From Opisthocomus hoazin (Eukaryota > Chordata > Aves > Opisthocomiformes > Opisthocomidae): 64,000 bases of DNA. The translations under genes and the position numbers were made by a program. This document shows, in pieces, positions 22,991 to 36,286 of this stretch. Location of the stretch: contig NC_134428.1 of assembly GCF_030867145.1 (NCBI RefSeq), positions 20,873,537 through 20,937,536 of the forward strand, given 5' to 3'. The notes under the pieces are model-generated. The model made no database searches. It worked only from the letters and a program-made list of their open reading frames with translations, and had not been told where the DNA came from. Position 1 is the first letter of the stretch, and every line of letters starts with the position of its first letter.

Positions 22991-24097
22991 CGAACGAGCT
23001 TCGAGATCAGCCCCCTCCGCCGCCCCCCTCCCCACACAAAACCGCTCTGTCGCCCCGCTCCGTCCCCGGGACTGATCTGCAGCGCTCCCAGGAGAGTCAA
23101 AGGTAAGAAAAGTTTCTCCAAGAGCGGCCTGATGTCGTTTTTTTCCTCCCCAAACACCCACCAAGCAACACCCGCTCCCCAGGTTGGGCTCTTGGGGTGA
23201 CACTTTCACGTGCACCATTCAGTATGGAGATCTGGGTCGGGAGGTTTCAAAGCAGTTCAAATTTGATAAATCTGCAAGCAATTCCAAATGAGGCGTTCAC
23301 GACGAGAAAGCTCTGGAAGCCTTAAAAACAGTCAGTGCTGCCGGCCCCTCTTGTAACTCACGCCAGTCGGCCTGATAAAAGGGCTATTCAATGTAAAATT
23401 GTCACTTCCCGATAAGGCAGTGGCTAAATTTATTTTTGCAGACACCATTCTAGAAATTCAATCAGTAATTCTCCCTGTCTGGGATCCAAGGAACATCTTG
23501 TCATCTCACCTAAGAAACACCATCGGTCATTACCGAAAACATAGGGGAAATTGTCTTCTAGCGAGCGATGGCCCTGCCCTACTGTCATTTGCTGGATTTA
23601 TGAGTACCATGAAGCAGCAATATCTAAATATAATCCGTGCCTTTAGAATAAACGCAGCAGAGCCGTCGGGCTCAGCACTCCAGAGCCAGAGGCCTTTGCC
23701 CCAGCGGCTGCGTTGTACATCGCACGTGACGATGCAGACCCCCACACGCACGGAAACCTTCTCTATTTTCATGTGAGCCAATAGGTTGCACCAGCTTTTA
23801 AGAAAGATGAAGAGGCAATAAACTGGCTCAAACTCCCCTTGCTGTTCCCTCTCACTCTGACAAACGCCTTTATGGTCAGTCTCATACATGATGACATGAG
23901 TAGTGCAGTGGTTTTCAAGTACACATTAAAAACTCATCTAATCACTGTTTTATTTTCATTTCCATTACTCCAGCCCCAGAGGTTGCCCTTCAGATTATTC
24001 CTCTCCCCTCCCAACTGTTTTCTCCGCAGGTGAGAAGCTAGACTGGATGTCTCTGCTTCTATAATTAGTGGATAAATTCAGCAGGACACCACCCTGG
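22991..24097. other. intergenic segment between MAD1L1 promoter and MRM2 3' end
   Basis: About 1.1 kb. On the plus strand it has a strong donor (AAAG, GTAAGA) near 23102 and an AATAAA at 23817-23822, which could belong to a short transcript divergent from MAD1L1. No conserved protein is visible. Confidence 0.6.
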
Positions 24098-24103
24098 TTT
24101 ATT
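24098..24103 (-). terminator. MRM2: MRM2 polyadenylation signal AATAAA
   Basis: Minus-strand AATAAA about 150 bases after the MRM2 stop codon, giving a short 3' UTR. Confidence 0.75.
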
Positions 24104-24252
24104 TTTGTATTTGAAAAGCATGATGAACTTTATAAGAAATGTGGCAGATTTCCCCGGGCTCTTAATGGTGGGATTCTTCTTTACACACATGCCAAATTCA
24201 GATTTCCAATCAATGTCTGATCACCTGTCTGAAAATCTGCAGCTCTCGGCTT

Positions 24253-26065
<1,813 letters not shown>

Positions 26066-26231
26066 GGCGGCCGCCTCAGCCCGCCCCGCCTCCCCTCGCT
26101 GCTACCGCGGGGCGGCGCCGGGGGCGGGAGCGGCGGCGCGGGAAGAGCCGGGCCGGGCCACGCCTCTCCTGAGGGGACGAGGCGGCGGCAGGCGGGAAAG
26201 TCGGCCTGTGGGGCAGAGGTGCTCGGAGAAC

Positions 26232-26344
26232 AGGGGCGGGGGAGCCTGGCACCGGGGACGCTGAGGGGGTCCGGGACTGGGGCAGGGGTGTGGGGGGGGT
26301 CAGGGACTCGGGGAGGGGGTGCTGGGTGTTCGGGGGGTGAGGGG
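26232..26344 (+). promoter_or_regulatory. NUDT1: G-rich quadruplex-prone segment upstream of NUDT1 start
   Basis: About ten runs of three or more Gs in 113 bases on the NUDT1 coding strand, ending ~40 bases before the start codon. It lies in the promoter or first intron. Confidence 0.7.
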
Positions 26345-26381
26345 CTGTCAGCGTGCCCTCCTCGCCTCTCGCCCAGCAGCC

Positions 26382-26533
26382 ATGGGCACGTCCAGGCTCT
26401 TCACGCTGGTGCTAGTGGTGCAGCCGCCCCGCGTCCTCCTGGGCATGAAGAAACGCGGGTTTGGAGCCGGGCTGTGGAACGGCTTCGGGGGCAAGGTGCA
26501 GCCGGGGGAGAGCATCGAGGAGGCTGCTCGCAG
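26382..26533 (+). CDS. NUDT1: NUDT1 first coding exon (residues 1-50 and part of 51)
   Basis: 152 nt of coding sequence; the exon itself begins at an acceptor a few bases upstream (GCCCAG or GCCCAGCAG). It ends with AG of R51 at a GTGAGG donor, splitting the Nudix box. Confidence 0.95.
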
Positions 26534-29500
26534 GTGAGGCCTGGGCACGGGCGGGTGCTGGGGCTCGGGGGGGGGCCCCGGAGGCGTCGGACCCTTCGTG
26601 GTGGGCTGCCAGTGGGGTTACCATGGCTTGGCTGATCACAAACGCCTTCGTAACCAGTTGTGATCCGGCTCCCAACAGGGAAAATCCCGCACTCCACAGG
26701 AGATGAGGTTTCTTCCACACGTATGGAGAAACGGGATTGCTCCCCGTTGCCTGTCATCTGCAAATCTTTAACCACCATCCAAGCGTTAAGAGCAGTGTGG
26801 CCAGCAGGTCGAGGGAGGTTCTCCTTCCCCTCTGCTCTGCCCTAGTGAGGCCCCATCTGCAGTGCTGTGTCCAGTTCTGGGCTCCCCAGTTCAAGAAAGA
26901 TGAGGAGCTACTGGAGAGAGTCCAGCGGGGGGCTATGAGGATGATGAGGGGACTGGAGCATCTCTCCGACGAGGAAGGGCTGAGGGAGCTGGGCTTGTTC
27001 AGCCTGGAGAAGAGAAGGCTGAGAGGGAACCTTATGAATGCTTATAAATATCTGAAGGGTGGGTGTCAGGACGGGGCCAGACTCTTTTCAGTGATGCCCA
27101 GCGACAGGACAAGGGGCAACGGGCACAAACTGAAGCAGAGGAAGTTCCAGCTGAACATGAGGAAGAACTTCTTCCCTCTGAGGGTGACGGAGCACTGGAA
27201 CAGGCTGCCCAGGGAGGTTGTGGAGTCTCCTTCTCTGGAGATATTCAAGACGCGCCTGGACAAGGTCCTGTGCAGCCTGCTCTGGGTGACCCTGCTTCAG
27301 CAGGGGGGTTGGACTGGGTGACCCACAGAGGTCCCTTCCAACCCCGAACATTCTGTGATTCTGTGAAGTTACCGAGTATCCTCCGTCCCATCTCTCGGGC
27401 TCTGATCTAAACTGAGACTTAGTTTGCTAGTTCGTGGGCAGAGGTTCTTGAACTGTTCAGAAAGGTGCAGCGTTTAATTTTGGCTATATAGCAGAATTAC
27501 AGGTTATGCCATTGTGCTGCTTATTGTTTAAATTTTGAAGCTATGGAGCAGATGCTACCTTCCAGTAGCATTTTTAGTACTGCATGAAAATGTAGCAACA
27601 AAATATTACAAATTCTCAGAGGTCCCTTATGAAAGGCACTGTAGAAGTTTATTATTTGAGTGCACAGTGGCATATTTAATCCCTAATGCTGAGTTAAGGA
27701 ATTGAATTCCATCAGTACAGAGGTACAGTACCATTTTTGGACTTTTGGTACTGGTATCTTGAAGTCCTTTCTTCTGCCTAGTCATTGAAATGAAATAGCA
27801 GATCGCCGCTGAATTGCTAAACTCCTCTAAAAATTAGGTACCTCATTCTTTACATGAATGTGGCTGATACAAAACCACACTTTACCACCTCCTCACTTTC
27901 CAATACATGCCCAGAACTGCCCTCGCACCTGCAGGAAGTTCAGTGTTGGTGTGCTCAACAGCTACCTAACAGCTTCTGCCCTGAACCTTCTTCTCAGCTG
28001 TGCCAGTGCAACCGCCCAAGTTCTGTGGTGAGCAGAAGGGTCCTCTACACAGATGTGCACCCAGCAGCACACGGCGTTAACGTACCTGACGCTTCCATCT
28101 TGGCTTTTTGTGTAATTCATCATCTCTGAGTGGACAGAGGGAGATCAGTTTTGCTACTTAAATCAGGCCTCCATTTGCTAGGCTTATATTGCCTCTGACT
28201 GCGGCATAAATCTGATGATTTAATTTAGCATTTGATTTCCTAGGTGCGTGTTTATCTGCGCTAGCCCGGAGTTAGGAATTGGAGCTTTGGTCCGTACGAG
28301 ATGAAAGTGTCATCAATCCGGTGCAACATTCCACAGCACAGCCAGCGCCTGCTGCTGCGGACTGTGGAACAGCCCAATCCTCAGCCCTTTCGAGGGAGCT
28401 GGTTGGAGTTCACTGCAGAATGACACAAGCGATTCCTGCCGAGGTCAGCCGAGCAGGGAGCAGTCCCCAGAGCCAGGGCCAGCTAGGCAGGCAGCCCACC
28501 CTCCTGGCGGGAACGACACCGTCGCAGGGCCGCCTCGGGGTGCAGCTCTCCTCTGGGAAGTGTCATGCAGTCCAAACCAAACTCAGCTTGCACCACCTCC
28601 CCTCTGTATTCGGAGCTGAGGTACCGGGCTGCGGTTTCGTGCTGCGCCACCTCAGCTGCGTTTGCAGTGGTGTAAGGTGTGAAGTGTCCTCACAGCACAG
28701 ATAAATATTAAGCTGAAACATGAACAAAAGTTTCCTGTATCAATACGATTTCTATCCTCCACTGGGTACGCCACGTTCTCGTGAGCACCTGGCACCCACG
28801 GCTCTTCAGCTGGCACATCTTATAAGGGGAGCATTTAGCTGGTTCATTATTTCTAGTTTGCTACCTGTAATGTTTCCACTTGCTGTGTACAGAGCCAAAC
28901 AGCTGACACATAAATTGCGTAGAGAACCGTAGCAGCATCATGCTTTGTTCAATTATCACAGCCCGTAAAATGAGGCTTTTAGCTTTGTTGCTGGAAAACT
29001 GCCTCTATTTTAGACATAGACAGTTTCTCAGGAAGATAAACTAAAATTAGCTAAGACATTAAATTGGAATATAATTTTGAAGGATGGGATCCATGAAATT
29101 GATGCCAAAGAAAGCTGGAGCCTTAAAGATCATTTCCATTACATTTTAAAATTGTTATGTTACTGCCAAATATGCAACTACATTAATTATTAACCTTAAC
29201 TGAAGAGACACTGTTTTAACGTATTTGTTATTTTTGTACATTAGAAAAACCATGACTAACTTCAAGCTGTGATGATTCTGTTAGAGGCAGGCAAAAATAA
29301 AAAAAGCCCGAAGTGTGTGGCATAAACAGAGCAAGGAATTGAATGTGCTTCAAGTAGCCGCGCATGGTGATGCACGGAAAAGAGCTGCCTGGCAAGTCTC
29401 TCAAAGTGCTCTTAGAAGTCTTGCCTTCTAGCCTCTCGTTACGCTACATGTACTTCCAAGGAGCAGAAACAGAAAGTTTACACAATTACTTTGCATTTTT

Positions 29501-30626
29501 CATATGGCATTTGAATGGGAGATAGTATTCTTAAGGTTCTGTGTGCAAATTGTGTTACACGGCGTGTAGCATTACTTATATATGCTTCAGTTAGCCTCAG
29601 AAGTAGCTGATTTTGTGCAAGTACAGATGTTCTAGTATTTATTACCTGCTTCCCAAGAATTGTAAAAGCTTTAGCTTGGAGCTGGCAAAGCCTTTTGCCT
29701 GTCTAAGTGAAGCGTATCTCAGAGTTCTTCAGCCGCATCCAGCTACCGTCACGAGTGTTAGCACGCTTCTAACTACTCTCAAAAAAGATCATCATCTTTT
29801 GCAAGAAGCATCAATCAATTTTCCAGAATCTTCCCCTTCCAACATAAACTGTTTTCCCACCAGCCTTTAGGAGCTTGAAATAACACACAAGCCAGTCTGA
29901 CCCAGCTCCACTGTGGTGCAGGTAGGCTGATGGTCTGGCGCAAGCCAGAACTGCGCTGTGCCTTGCTCTGTTTTACAGATGCAGCTTTCACCTTTGGCTC
30001 ACTGGAAGCGTTTTGAATGTGCAAGTAAAGCTGATGACTGCTTTTTTGTTCTCCCACTGCTTGCTTTCACGTGAAGAAGTCTGTTTCTTGTGCAGGGAGC
30101 TCCTGGAAGAGAGTGGACTGACTGTGGACACCTTGCAGAAGATGGGTCAGATCACATTTGAATTTGTAGGCAACTCTGAACTCATGGACGTTCACATTTT
30201 CCGGGCAGACCATTTTCATGGAGAGCCAACAGAAAGTGATGGTAGGTAGCTAGTCGAGGGGAAGGAAGGATGTGCATGCTCTTCTGACACTACTGCTCTT
30301 AAAAAATGCAGAACTGTTCATGCCAAAATCCCTTTGAGCAGGGATGCAACTGGGCTGTAGAGGGAAGCTGCTTGTTGACCCCTATTCGAAGTCTAGGCAG
30401 CAATAAAACCAAGAGAAAGTCTGATGCAAAGTTCTTGTGTTTTCTCCCGACAGAAATGCGTCCGCAGTGGTTTCAGCTGGATGAGGTGCCATTCAATCAC
30501 ATGTGGGCAGACGATATCTACTGGTTTCCCCTGGTGCTTCAGAAAAAGTTGTTTCGTGGCTATTTTAAGTTCCAGGGACAAGACACCATCCTGGAGCACA
30601 CCCTGAAAGAAGTGGAGGAAGTTTAA
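26382..30626 (+). CDS. NUDT1: NUDT1 (MTH1), oxidised purine nucleoside triphosphatase, complete
   Basis: Three coding exons encode 156 aa, exactly the human length. MTH1 hydrolyses 8-oxo-dGTP, 2-hydroxy-dATP and similar damaged nucleotides to monophosphates, in the cytosol and mitochondria, and so keeps them out of DNA. The Nudix box runs from G37 to L59 and reads [20 protein letters not shown] then SGL, with R51, E52, E55 and E56 at the metal-binding and catalytic positions. The base-recognition residues known from human MTH1 are kept: N33, and W117, D119 and D120 in HMWADD. The start is the Kozak-good ATG before [11 protein letters not shown]. No in-frame upstream ATG for the longer human isoform is visible. 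All joins keep frame. Confidence 0.98.
26534..30095 (+). other. NUDT1: NUDT1 intron between first and second coding exons
   Basis: 3.56 kb. It holds an open-frame CR1 fragment (26783-27366) and a G+C-rich patch at about 28300-28690 with a 141-codon frame lacking an ATG. The rest is A/T-rich with nothing recognised. Confidence 0.88.
26783..27366 (+). mobile_element. 5'-truncated CR1 LINE 3' end with open frame
   Basis: Encodes the end of the CR1 reverse transcriptase [79 protein letters not shown]. It then has the CR1 tail AGGTCCCTTCCAACCC and ATTCTGTGATTCTGTGA. The frame stays open to its natural stop, so this copy is younger than those in MAD1L1. It is inserted in the sense direction of NUDT1. 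The 5' end is set by loss of similarity and is approximate. Confidence 0.94.
30096..30241 (+). CDS. NUDT1: NUDT1 second coding exon (residues 51-99, part of 100)
   Basis: 146 nt; acceptor TTTCTTGTGCAG, donor GTAGGT. It contains the rest of the Nudix box (ELLEESGL) and [19 protein letters not shown]. Confidence 0.96.
30454..30626 (+). CDS. NUDT1: NUDT1 last coding exon (residues 100-156, stop)
   Basis: 173 nt; acceptor TTTCTCCCGACAG. It begins [14 protein letters not shown], contains the substrate-recognition HMWADD and ends KEVEEV with TAA. Confidence 0.97.
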
Positions 30627-30783
30627 GAAAACGGAAGCCCTCAACCCATGTACTGCTGCCTGCACTGGGCTAGAACACCACGAGTACTACATACAAGGGT
30701 CTCCTTTCTCAACTCTCCAGTAAAGGAGACTATTTGTCAGGTCACTGGGAAGTCAGGAAAATAAGGGACTTTCTCAGAGCAGA

Positions 30784-30789
30784 AATAAA
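30784..30789 (+). terminator. NUDT1: NUDT1 polyadenylation signal AATAAA
   Basis: First canonical AATAAA after the stop codon, about 160 bases downstream; implies a short 3' UTR. Confidence 0.75.
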
Positions 30790-33700
30790 AGGAAGGAGAT
30801 TTTCCATACTGTGAAGTCCCTGGTGGTAGTACACTTCAGTGGTTACATGATCATGACTATTAAAAACTTAGTGTTAACCCTTTTCTTCACAGGTAGCTAA
30901 TTCTTTAGGCTTTTCCCTTTGTGGCTGGAAACGTTTCTAAACAATTTAAAATATTTTTTAGTAAAAGCATGTGTTGTTCTGTTGTAAACAGGTGGCTACC
31001 TTTCTAGACTGTGTAAGGGCCTTTCAGGAGTTGGCTTCCTTTCACAGAAACATTAAGTGGACTGTGATGCAGCAGAATCCATGAAGTACCTTCTCTGTGC
31101 CAGTTCCTGTATTCAGCATTGCTTCCTGGGACAAGGCAAGGCCTGACCAGCGCTGTGAAAGCCTTTTGAAAAGTTTAGTTGGAGATCCCTTCAGGATCCT
31201 CCTGCTGAAGGTAGTGTAAAGTTATAGGAGTTACAAACACAAAGTTAGAGGCAGATGTACAGCACTGTTTGAGCCCTGCTGTCAGTCCTGCAGCTCCTGC
31301 TGCAAACACAAACTGTTTTAAGCATTTCGGGTAAAAATATGCCAAACAAAATCAACTTGCAGCAAGTTGACATTACACGTTGCCGTCACCTATGGCTGCA
31401 GGCTTTGCCACAGGTCGGTAGCAGGTGACCTGTTCAGCATTCAGGTCAGCCCAACTCAGTGTGCTAGGCAGCAAAAGCTTAATCAAACTGCGCTAGAAAT
31501 AACACATCACATAGGTAACTTCTTACACAAGTTTGTGTTGGGTTTTTTTGTTTTTAAACACTTTTACAAACACATATAACACTTACAGATAGAATCTTGG
31601 AATGTAACATAGGATCTGTAAACATTTCCAGTCTACCAGTTGTAGTAATAGTTCTTTAATTCCTGCATTTGGATAAAGTGCTTCATACATAAGGCTATTT
31701 GAGCAAAGCAAAGATACAGGATATTCCAGGCAGGCAAAACTCACACCCTCTGAACAAGATGGTTTCTTCTTGTCTCCCCTCCAGCAGTTCTGAATAATTT
31801 ACACCACTCAAAAATGCCCTTCTTCACATGCTCAATAAGCCACAGCTCAGATGTAGAGGATAAGAGTTAACACCATAAACTTCCTTTTGTGCTGCACGCT
31901 GACTTATTTACAGAGTTTTTGATACTCGCCTCTGCTTCTGACATAACAGTAAGGGTTCCTGGCTTTTCTAATGGGAAGAATGCCTGGAGGCAAGCAGAGG
32001 AGAGAAAATAAGCAGAAGGGGATGGGCAGCTTGTAACAGGATGCAAGACCTTACTGCAAGGTAGGAAAGGGAGTGACTGGCAGCCGATACCTGTTACGTT
32101 ATCTTGATTTATTTCCTGGTGGAAACTGTAAATTGCATGGTGAGAGCGAGCAAATTACTTTCTGTTCCTCCAGGAGTTTAGGTAGCAAGAGAGCAAGCGC
32201 GGCTCAAGCTTGCACTTATAGTTGCTGTCCCCTCTTCTGCAGTTAGTTCAACCCTTTTATGCAGATGCTTTCACCAGCACTGACTTCCAGCTCACGTCAA
32301 AGAGTAGTGATGTCACTGCTCCTGTTGCAGTTGTGGAGACTGACATGTTTTAACAAAGTTCTGTCCCCAGATGATGATCTTTGTCTTTTAGGAAACGGCA
32401 CAAATTGAAGATTGTGAATTAGCCTGTTACAAATTTCAGGAATTACACCCTTGCATGATCAAAGTAGGAAAGTAAAAGCACTGGAATGCAGCAAGGCACT
32501 GTTGAAAACACATACAACTTAGGAGAAGCAACTTGCAAGGAAGATGGAAGGAGAGGGAAAGAAAGATCAAAGATTAAGGTTGTATTGTAAATACAATTTG
32601 GAAAGCCTTTCAACACATGACACCGGTCAAAAAGCCTGTACATCGCCACTTCATAGCTTGAAGCAGAGGAGACTTTAGAAGTGACAAAAACATATAGCCC
32701 TTTTGAGAAAACATTTATCAGGCAAAGTTTCAGGTTCTCAGCTGTTTACTACCCTGGTACCTCCACAACAGATACGACAAAAACTGACAGAAAGATTTGA
32801 GGCCTTTTCTATCATTCTACGATTCTATCATTACTATTTTGAACACATGAAAGTCCCCATGAGCTCAAGCAATACACAGAAAGCTTCCATTCAAGAAGGC
32901 ACATTAACTCTTTGGCGCTACAGGAGCATCAGTTCTTGGATAGGCAGCATGCGCTCTTCAATTAGTCTTCTGGTTTGCTTAGTGTTTATTGCAATCTACG
33001 CAGCTACAAGCAATGGAACCAGCTTCATCAAGTCTTGTTCTCACTCTTGCATATAGCTAGGCTGTTTGCTGCAGAAGGCGATAGCCTGGTAACCAGAACC
33101 GTTTTCCCCACACTGAGGAGGGTAGACGCCGATTGATTCCCAGCTCCAGAGGAAGCAAGCTGTACTTGATGGGGCTCTCCAAGACTGACAGATCCCTAAA
33201 CTAAACAGGACAAATACAGTAAGGAAATCCCTCACCTACTGAGGTAAACATAATAGTGCTATTTGCACACCGACCAGGCTCCCAGAAATAGGGTTTGCAA
33301 ACTAAGGGCTGTATGAAATAGTGTATGCATGTATTGTGGAATGAGACAGAAGCTTGACGGTCCAGTACAAAATAAACTCTGAAAGTGCCATTAGCTGTAT
33401 CAGCTTTGAGAGTACTAGGCTTCTGTTCTCAAAATAACAAGGTGAACAGAGTAAAATAACAACAAGAAAACCCCGCCCCCAAAACTGCTCTCCTCAAAGA
33501 GGCAAGGGCTGACAATGGACAAACGGGTGTTTTCTCAAAACAACATAATTCCAGTTTCTTTTTAGGCCATGTGGTCTGTGTTTATCATTATTACAGCCTC
33601 TGCACTTGGACTGTAGCATTTTTGCTTCGAAGGAGAACAGGCAAGAGGAGATAGTCTAAAGCCCAAATGTGGTTTTGTTGGTTTTTTTGATTGGTTTTGT

Positions 33701-35364
33701 TTTTTAAATAAAGTCCAAAAACATAACATTTTTCTAAGTGTTAGAAGTGCAAAGTTCCATTCAGGCTAATGCTTTGCAAGCACTCCTACAGAACACCGAC
33801 CAGTCATCTACCCCAGCCAGACAAGTTACACAGAAGATCCACCATATATCAGATCCTGCCCCAAACATACAATATTTTCTCAATTTGACTGTTCACCACA
33901 TCAGGCAAACAAGACTAAATGAGGGAGGATGGGTATTAAGACTAAGCAAATGACAGGCCATAACCAGTCAGCACCTTCTAAAGATGCTAGGAGTGAAGAG
34001 CATTTAAAAATATGGTAACATCCTTTCTGCATTTAACCACAAACTATCTTCCTAATCAAGACAAGGTCAAGCAGAAAAACCTTTTATGCCATTCTTGAGA
34101 TGCTATCTTCTTTGTTACTGCACTGTAGAAACATTTCCCTCCCCAGCCAGTTTGCTCTGGCTTGTGAGCGGAATCTGTTCTGCATCGCTTTGGGAATCTT
34201 CAGGGGAGAGACTCAAATCTGTCACAGTCACTTGCAGTTGATCTGTCTCTCTGGACAAGGCCAATACGCAGGAGGAAAGACTCAGAAAGGAGTTAACATC
34301 TCAATTGCTATAAAAAGCTCTTAATAATGCATTCTTAACAAGGTTGCTACAAAGACTCCCTACGGACTCCTTAAGGCCCAGCACCCAAGAAGTTCACCCA
34401 CTTAAGGGCACTTTTTCAGGAGTGTGTGTAATGGTTATGCCAGTCTCGTGAAACTGGGCAGGTAACTTACTATCTTGCTCCTAGCTGAAGAAACTAATCC
34501 ATAATTTCCACCTGGACTAGAAAGAGCTTCACACTGCACTGAATTTTCTAAATGAAAGAAAAAAAAAAAAAAAAAAAGAAAAAGAAAAAAGCCTTTGTGA
34601 TTGGAGGTTTTAAATATATTTCCTGTGAATGGGGAAGTTCCCCAATGGGAAAATATTCTAACAGTTCCAGTCTGACAGTGAGTACTCATCCTTGTTAATG
34701 TGCTTCCTTTTTATCCACTCGAAGAAAATACTAAGAAGCCAAGTCTCAAATTGCCCTTTGGCAGCTATTTTGGCCCCAGAGAAGTTTGGTTCATGGGAGT
34801 CCTGTTCACAGAGTTTTGCTGCATACATTTGCAGTTTCTTCACTTATCAGCTTCTCCAGAGGATATGCACAATTTCCCCTAAACTAACATGACGTGCAAG
34901 TTCTCCTCCCCCTACCCTTTGCCTCACAAGGGAAAGTCACCAGAGATGCAAAATGAAACATGGAGAATGTTGAGTCCCTTTATCACAATCACAAATCACT
35001 CCGAAAACCCCATTACCAAGGGCTGTGCTATTTTTACAGAGATAAAGAACTGTCACTTAATTGCCTTCTCTCCTTCACAATCCAATGCTACCCAGAGCCA
35101 GAAAAAAGAATGACAGTAACAACCCGATTAATACTGATTTTTTGCTAATGAACTTTCTCAGCATTGCATCCCAGCCTGCTGGTGTAACAGGATACTTCAT
35201 CTGATATTAGACCAAAAAAACCACCAGCCTTCAGGTCAGCAGCTCTTCAATAGTCCTAAACAGCTACTGAACAGATGGACATCACAACATCCAGAAGAAA
35301 ATAAACAAGCTACCTTAGAGCTGTTCCGCTCGTGTAGTACAAGTGGTTTACAATTAAGGAGTGT

Positions 35365-35370
35365 TTTATT
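35365..35370 (-). terminator. SNX8: candidate proximal SNX8 polyadenylation signal AATAAA
   Basis: Minus-strand AATAAA about 0.8 kb after the SNX8 stop codon, followed by a U/G-containing stretch. Other hexamers exist further on, so the main site is uncertain. Confidence 0.5.
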
Positions 35371-35703
35371 CAATTTTTTTCTCATTTATGCCAGGCAAAC
35401 TCCTCTGAGTTCCTGAACCCAGCTGTCTTTGGCCCCAAACTGAAAAAAAAAACAAATGAGCAAGTCCCTAGGCTGCCCTGCAACCATGAACTGAAACACA
35501 GACACTGCCGCCTGCGTAGGCTCACTGGGAAAAATCACTGTCACACAGCGGCACTGACCCCTGCCCAGCTGGGTTAGTGCAGCCTGCCACTTCATTCACA
35601 TATTCTGCGCTAAGGTCTAGCGGTCAGAAATCAAATCCAGACACCTATCGATGGGATGGGGGATGGCTTTCAGCTTTCCTTATGCACGTGTCCCTGACAC
35701 AGG

Positions 35704-35746
35704 CCCTCCCAAGCTTAGAAGGCAACCTCCCAAGCTTAGAAAGCAA
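35704..35746. repeat. two-copy 21-bp tandem duplication
   Basis: The unit CCTCCCAAGCTTAGAAGGCAA is repeated with one or two differences. It lies in or near the SNX8 3' UTR. Confidence 0.9.
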
Positions 35747-36172
35747 TCCATCTCTACTACAAGCAAGTGCTTCAGATACCCTATTAATCTCAGCACTTCA
35801 GCGACGCGCAGAGATGTGTCAGCATGTGTGCAGATAATCAGCATTGGAGGACTGTTAGCAGAAGATGCAGAGGCATCAGCAACTAAACTGCAGCACTCAC
35901 TGCACCAGGTCACACCCTGACCCCATGGAGAGTGTCTGCAGGATAATGAACGTCAGCTCTGCCCCAGAGCATTTCAAAATTCAGAGATTGTCTTTGTATT
36001 CATATGTTCTGCCCTGCATCCAGTCTGTCTAAATGAGAGAGCAGCTCAAAGCAGCAGTATTTAAAAAAAAAAAAAAGTGTAGCTGTTTGGAGGATTCATT
36101 CTAACATCTGGAGGTAGAGGTCCCACCCCTTCGTTGATTGCACTTCTTGCTCCATGCTAGATGCTCAGACCA

Positions 36173-36286
36173 TTAATTGGAGAAGAAGTTTCCCTCTGGA
36201 GGTGACAATGGTGGAGTTGGCATATTGCTAGATCCCACGAAGAGGCAGCTCAACTTCGGCTTCAATTCATTCCAAACTTTACTCAT
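36173..36286 (-). CDS. SNX8: SNX8 exon 11 (residues 412-448, stop)
   Basis: 114 nt of coding sequence: MSKVWNELKPKLSCLF to the proline-rich tail PTPPLSPPEG and SN, TAA at 36175-36173. Too short to appear as a long open frame; found by matching human MSKVWNDLRPKLSCLF. Confidence 0.95.
   Translation of the reverse strand: MSKVWNELKPKLSCLFVGSSNMPTPPLSPPEGNFFSN

Larger units (their letters stand above)
30627..36172. other. NUDT1 / SNX8 convergent intergenic and 3' UTR region
   Basis: The genes face each other tail to tail. The left end holds the NUDT1 3' UTR. The right part from 36172 down to at least 35.35 kb is the SNX8 3' UTR, with a minus-strand AATAAA at 35365-35370. Further minus-strand AATAAA hexamers at 32985-32990 and 32108-32113 allow longer forms. 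A 34-base A-rich run lies at 34557-34590. No further gene was recognised. Confidence 0.7.

Noticed and set aside
22399-23157. 252-codon minus-strand and several plus-strand open frames over the MAD1L1 CpG island
   Set aside because: High G+C removes stop codons, and the frames run through the CCGAG repeat on both strands. No family resemblance or coherent splice structure is visible.
32805-32832. ATTCTACGATTCTATC-type stretch like a CR1 3' terminal repeat
   Set aside because: No CR1 body upstream; could be chance in A/T-rich DNA.
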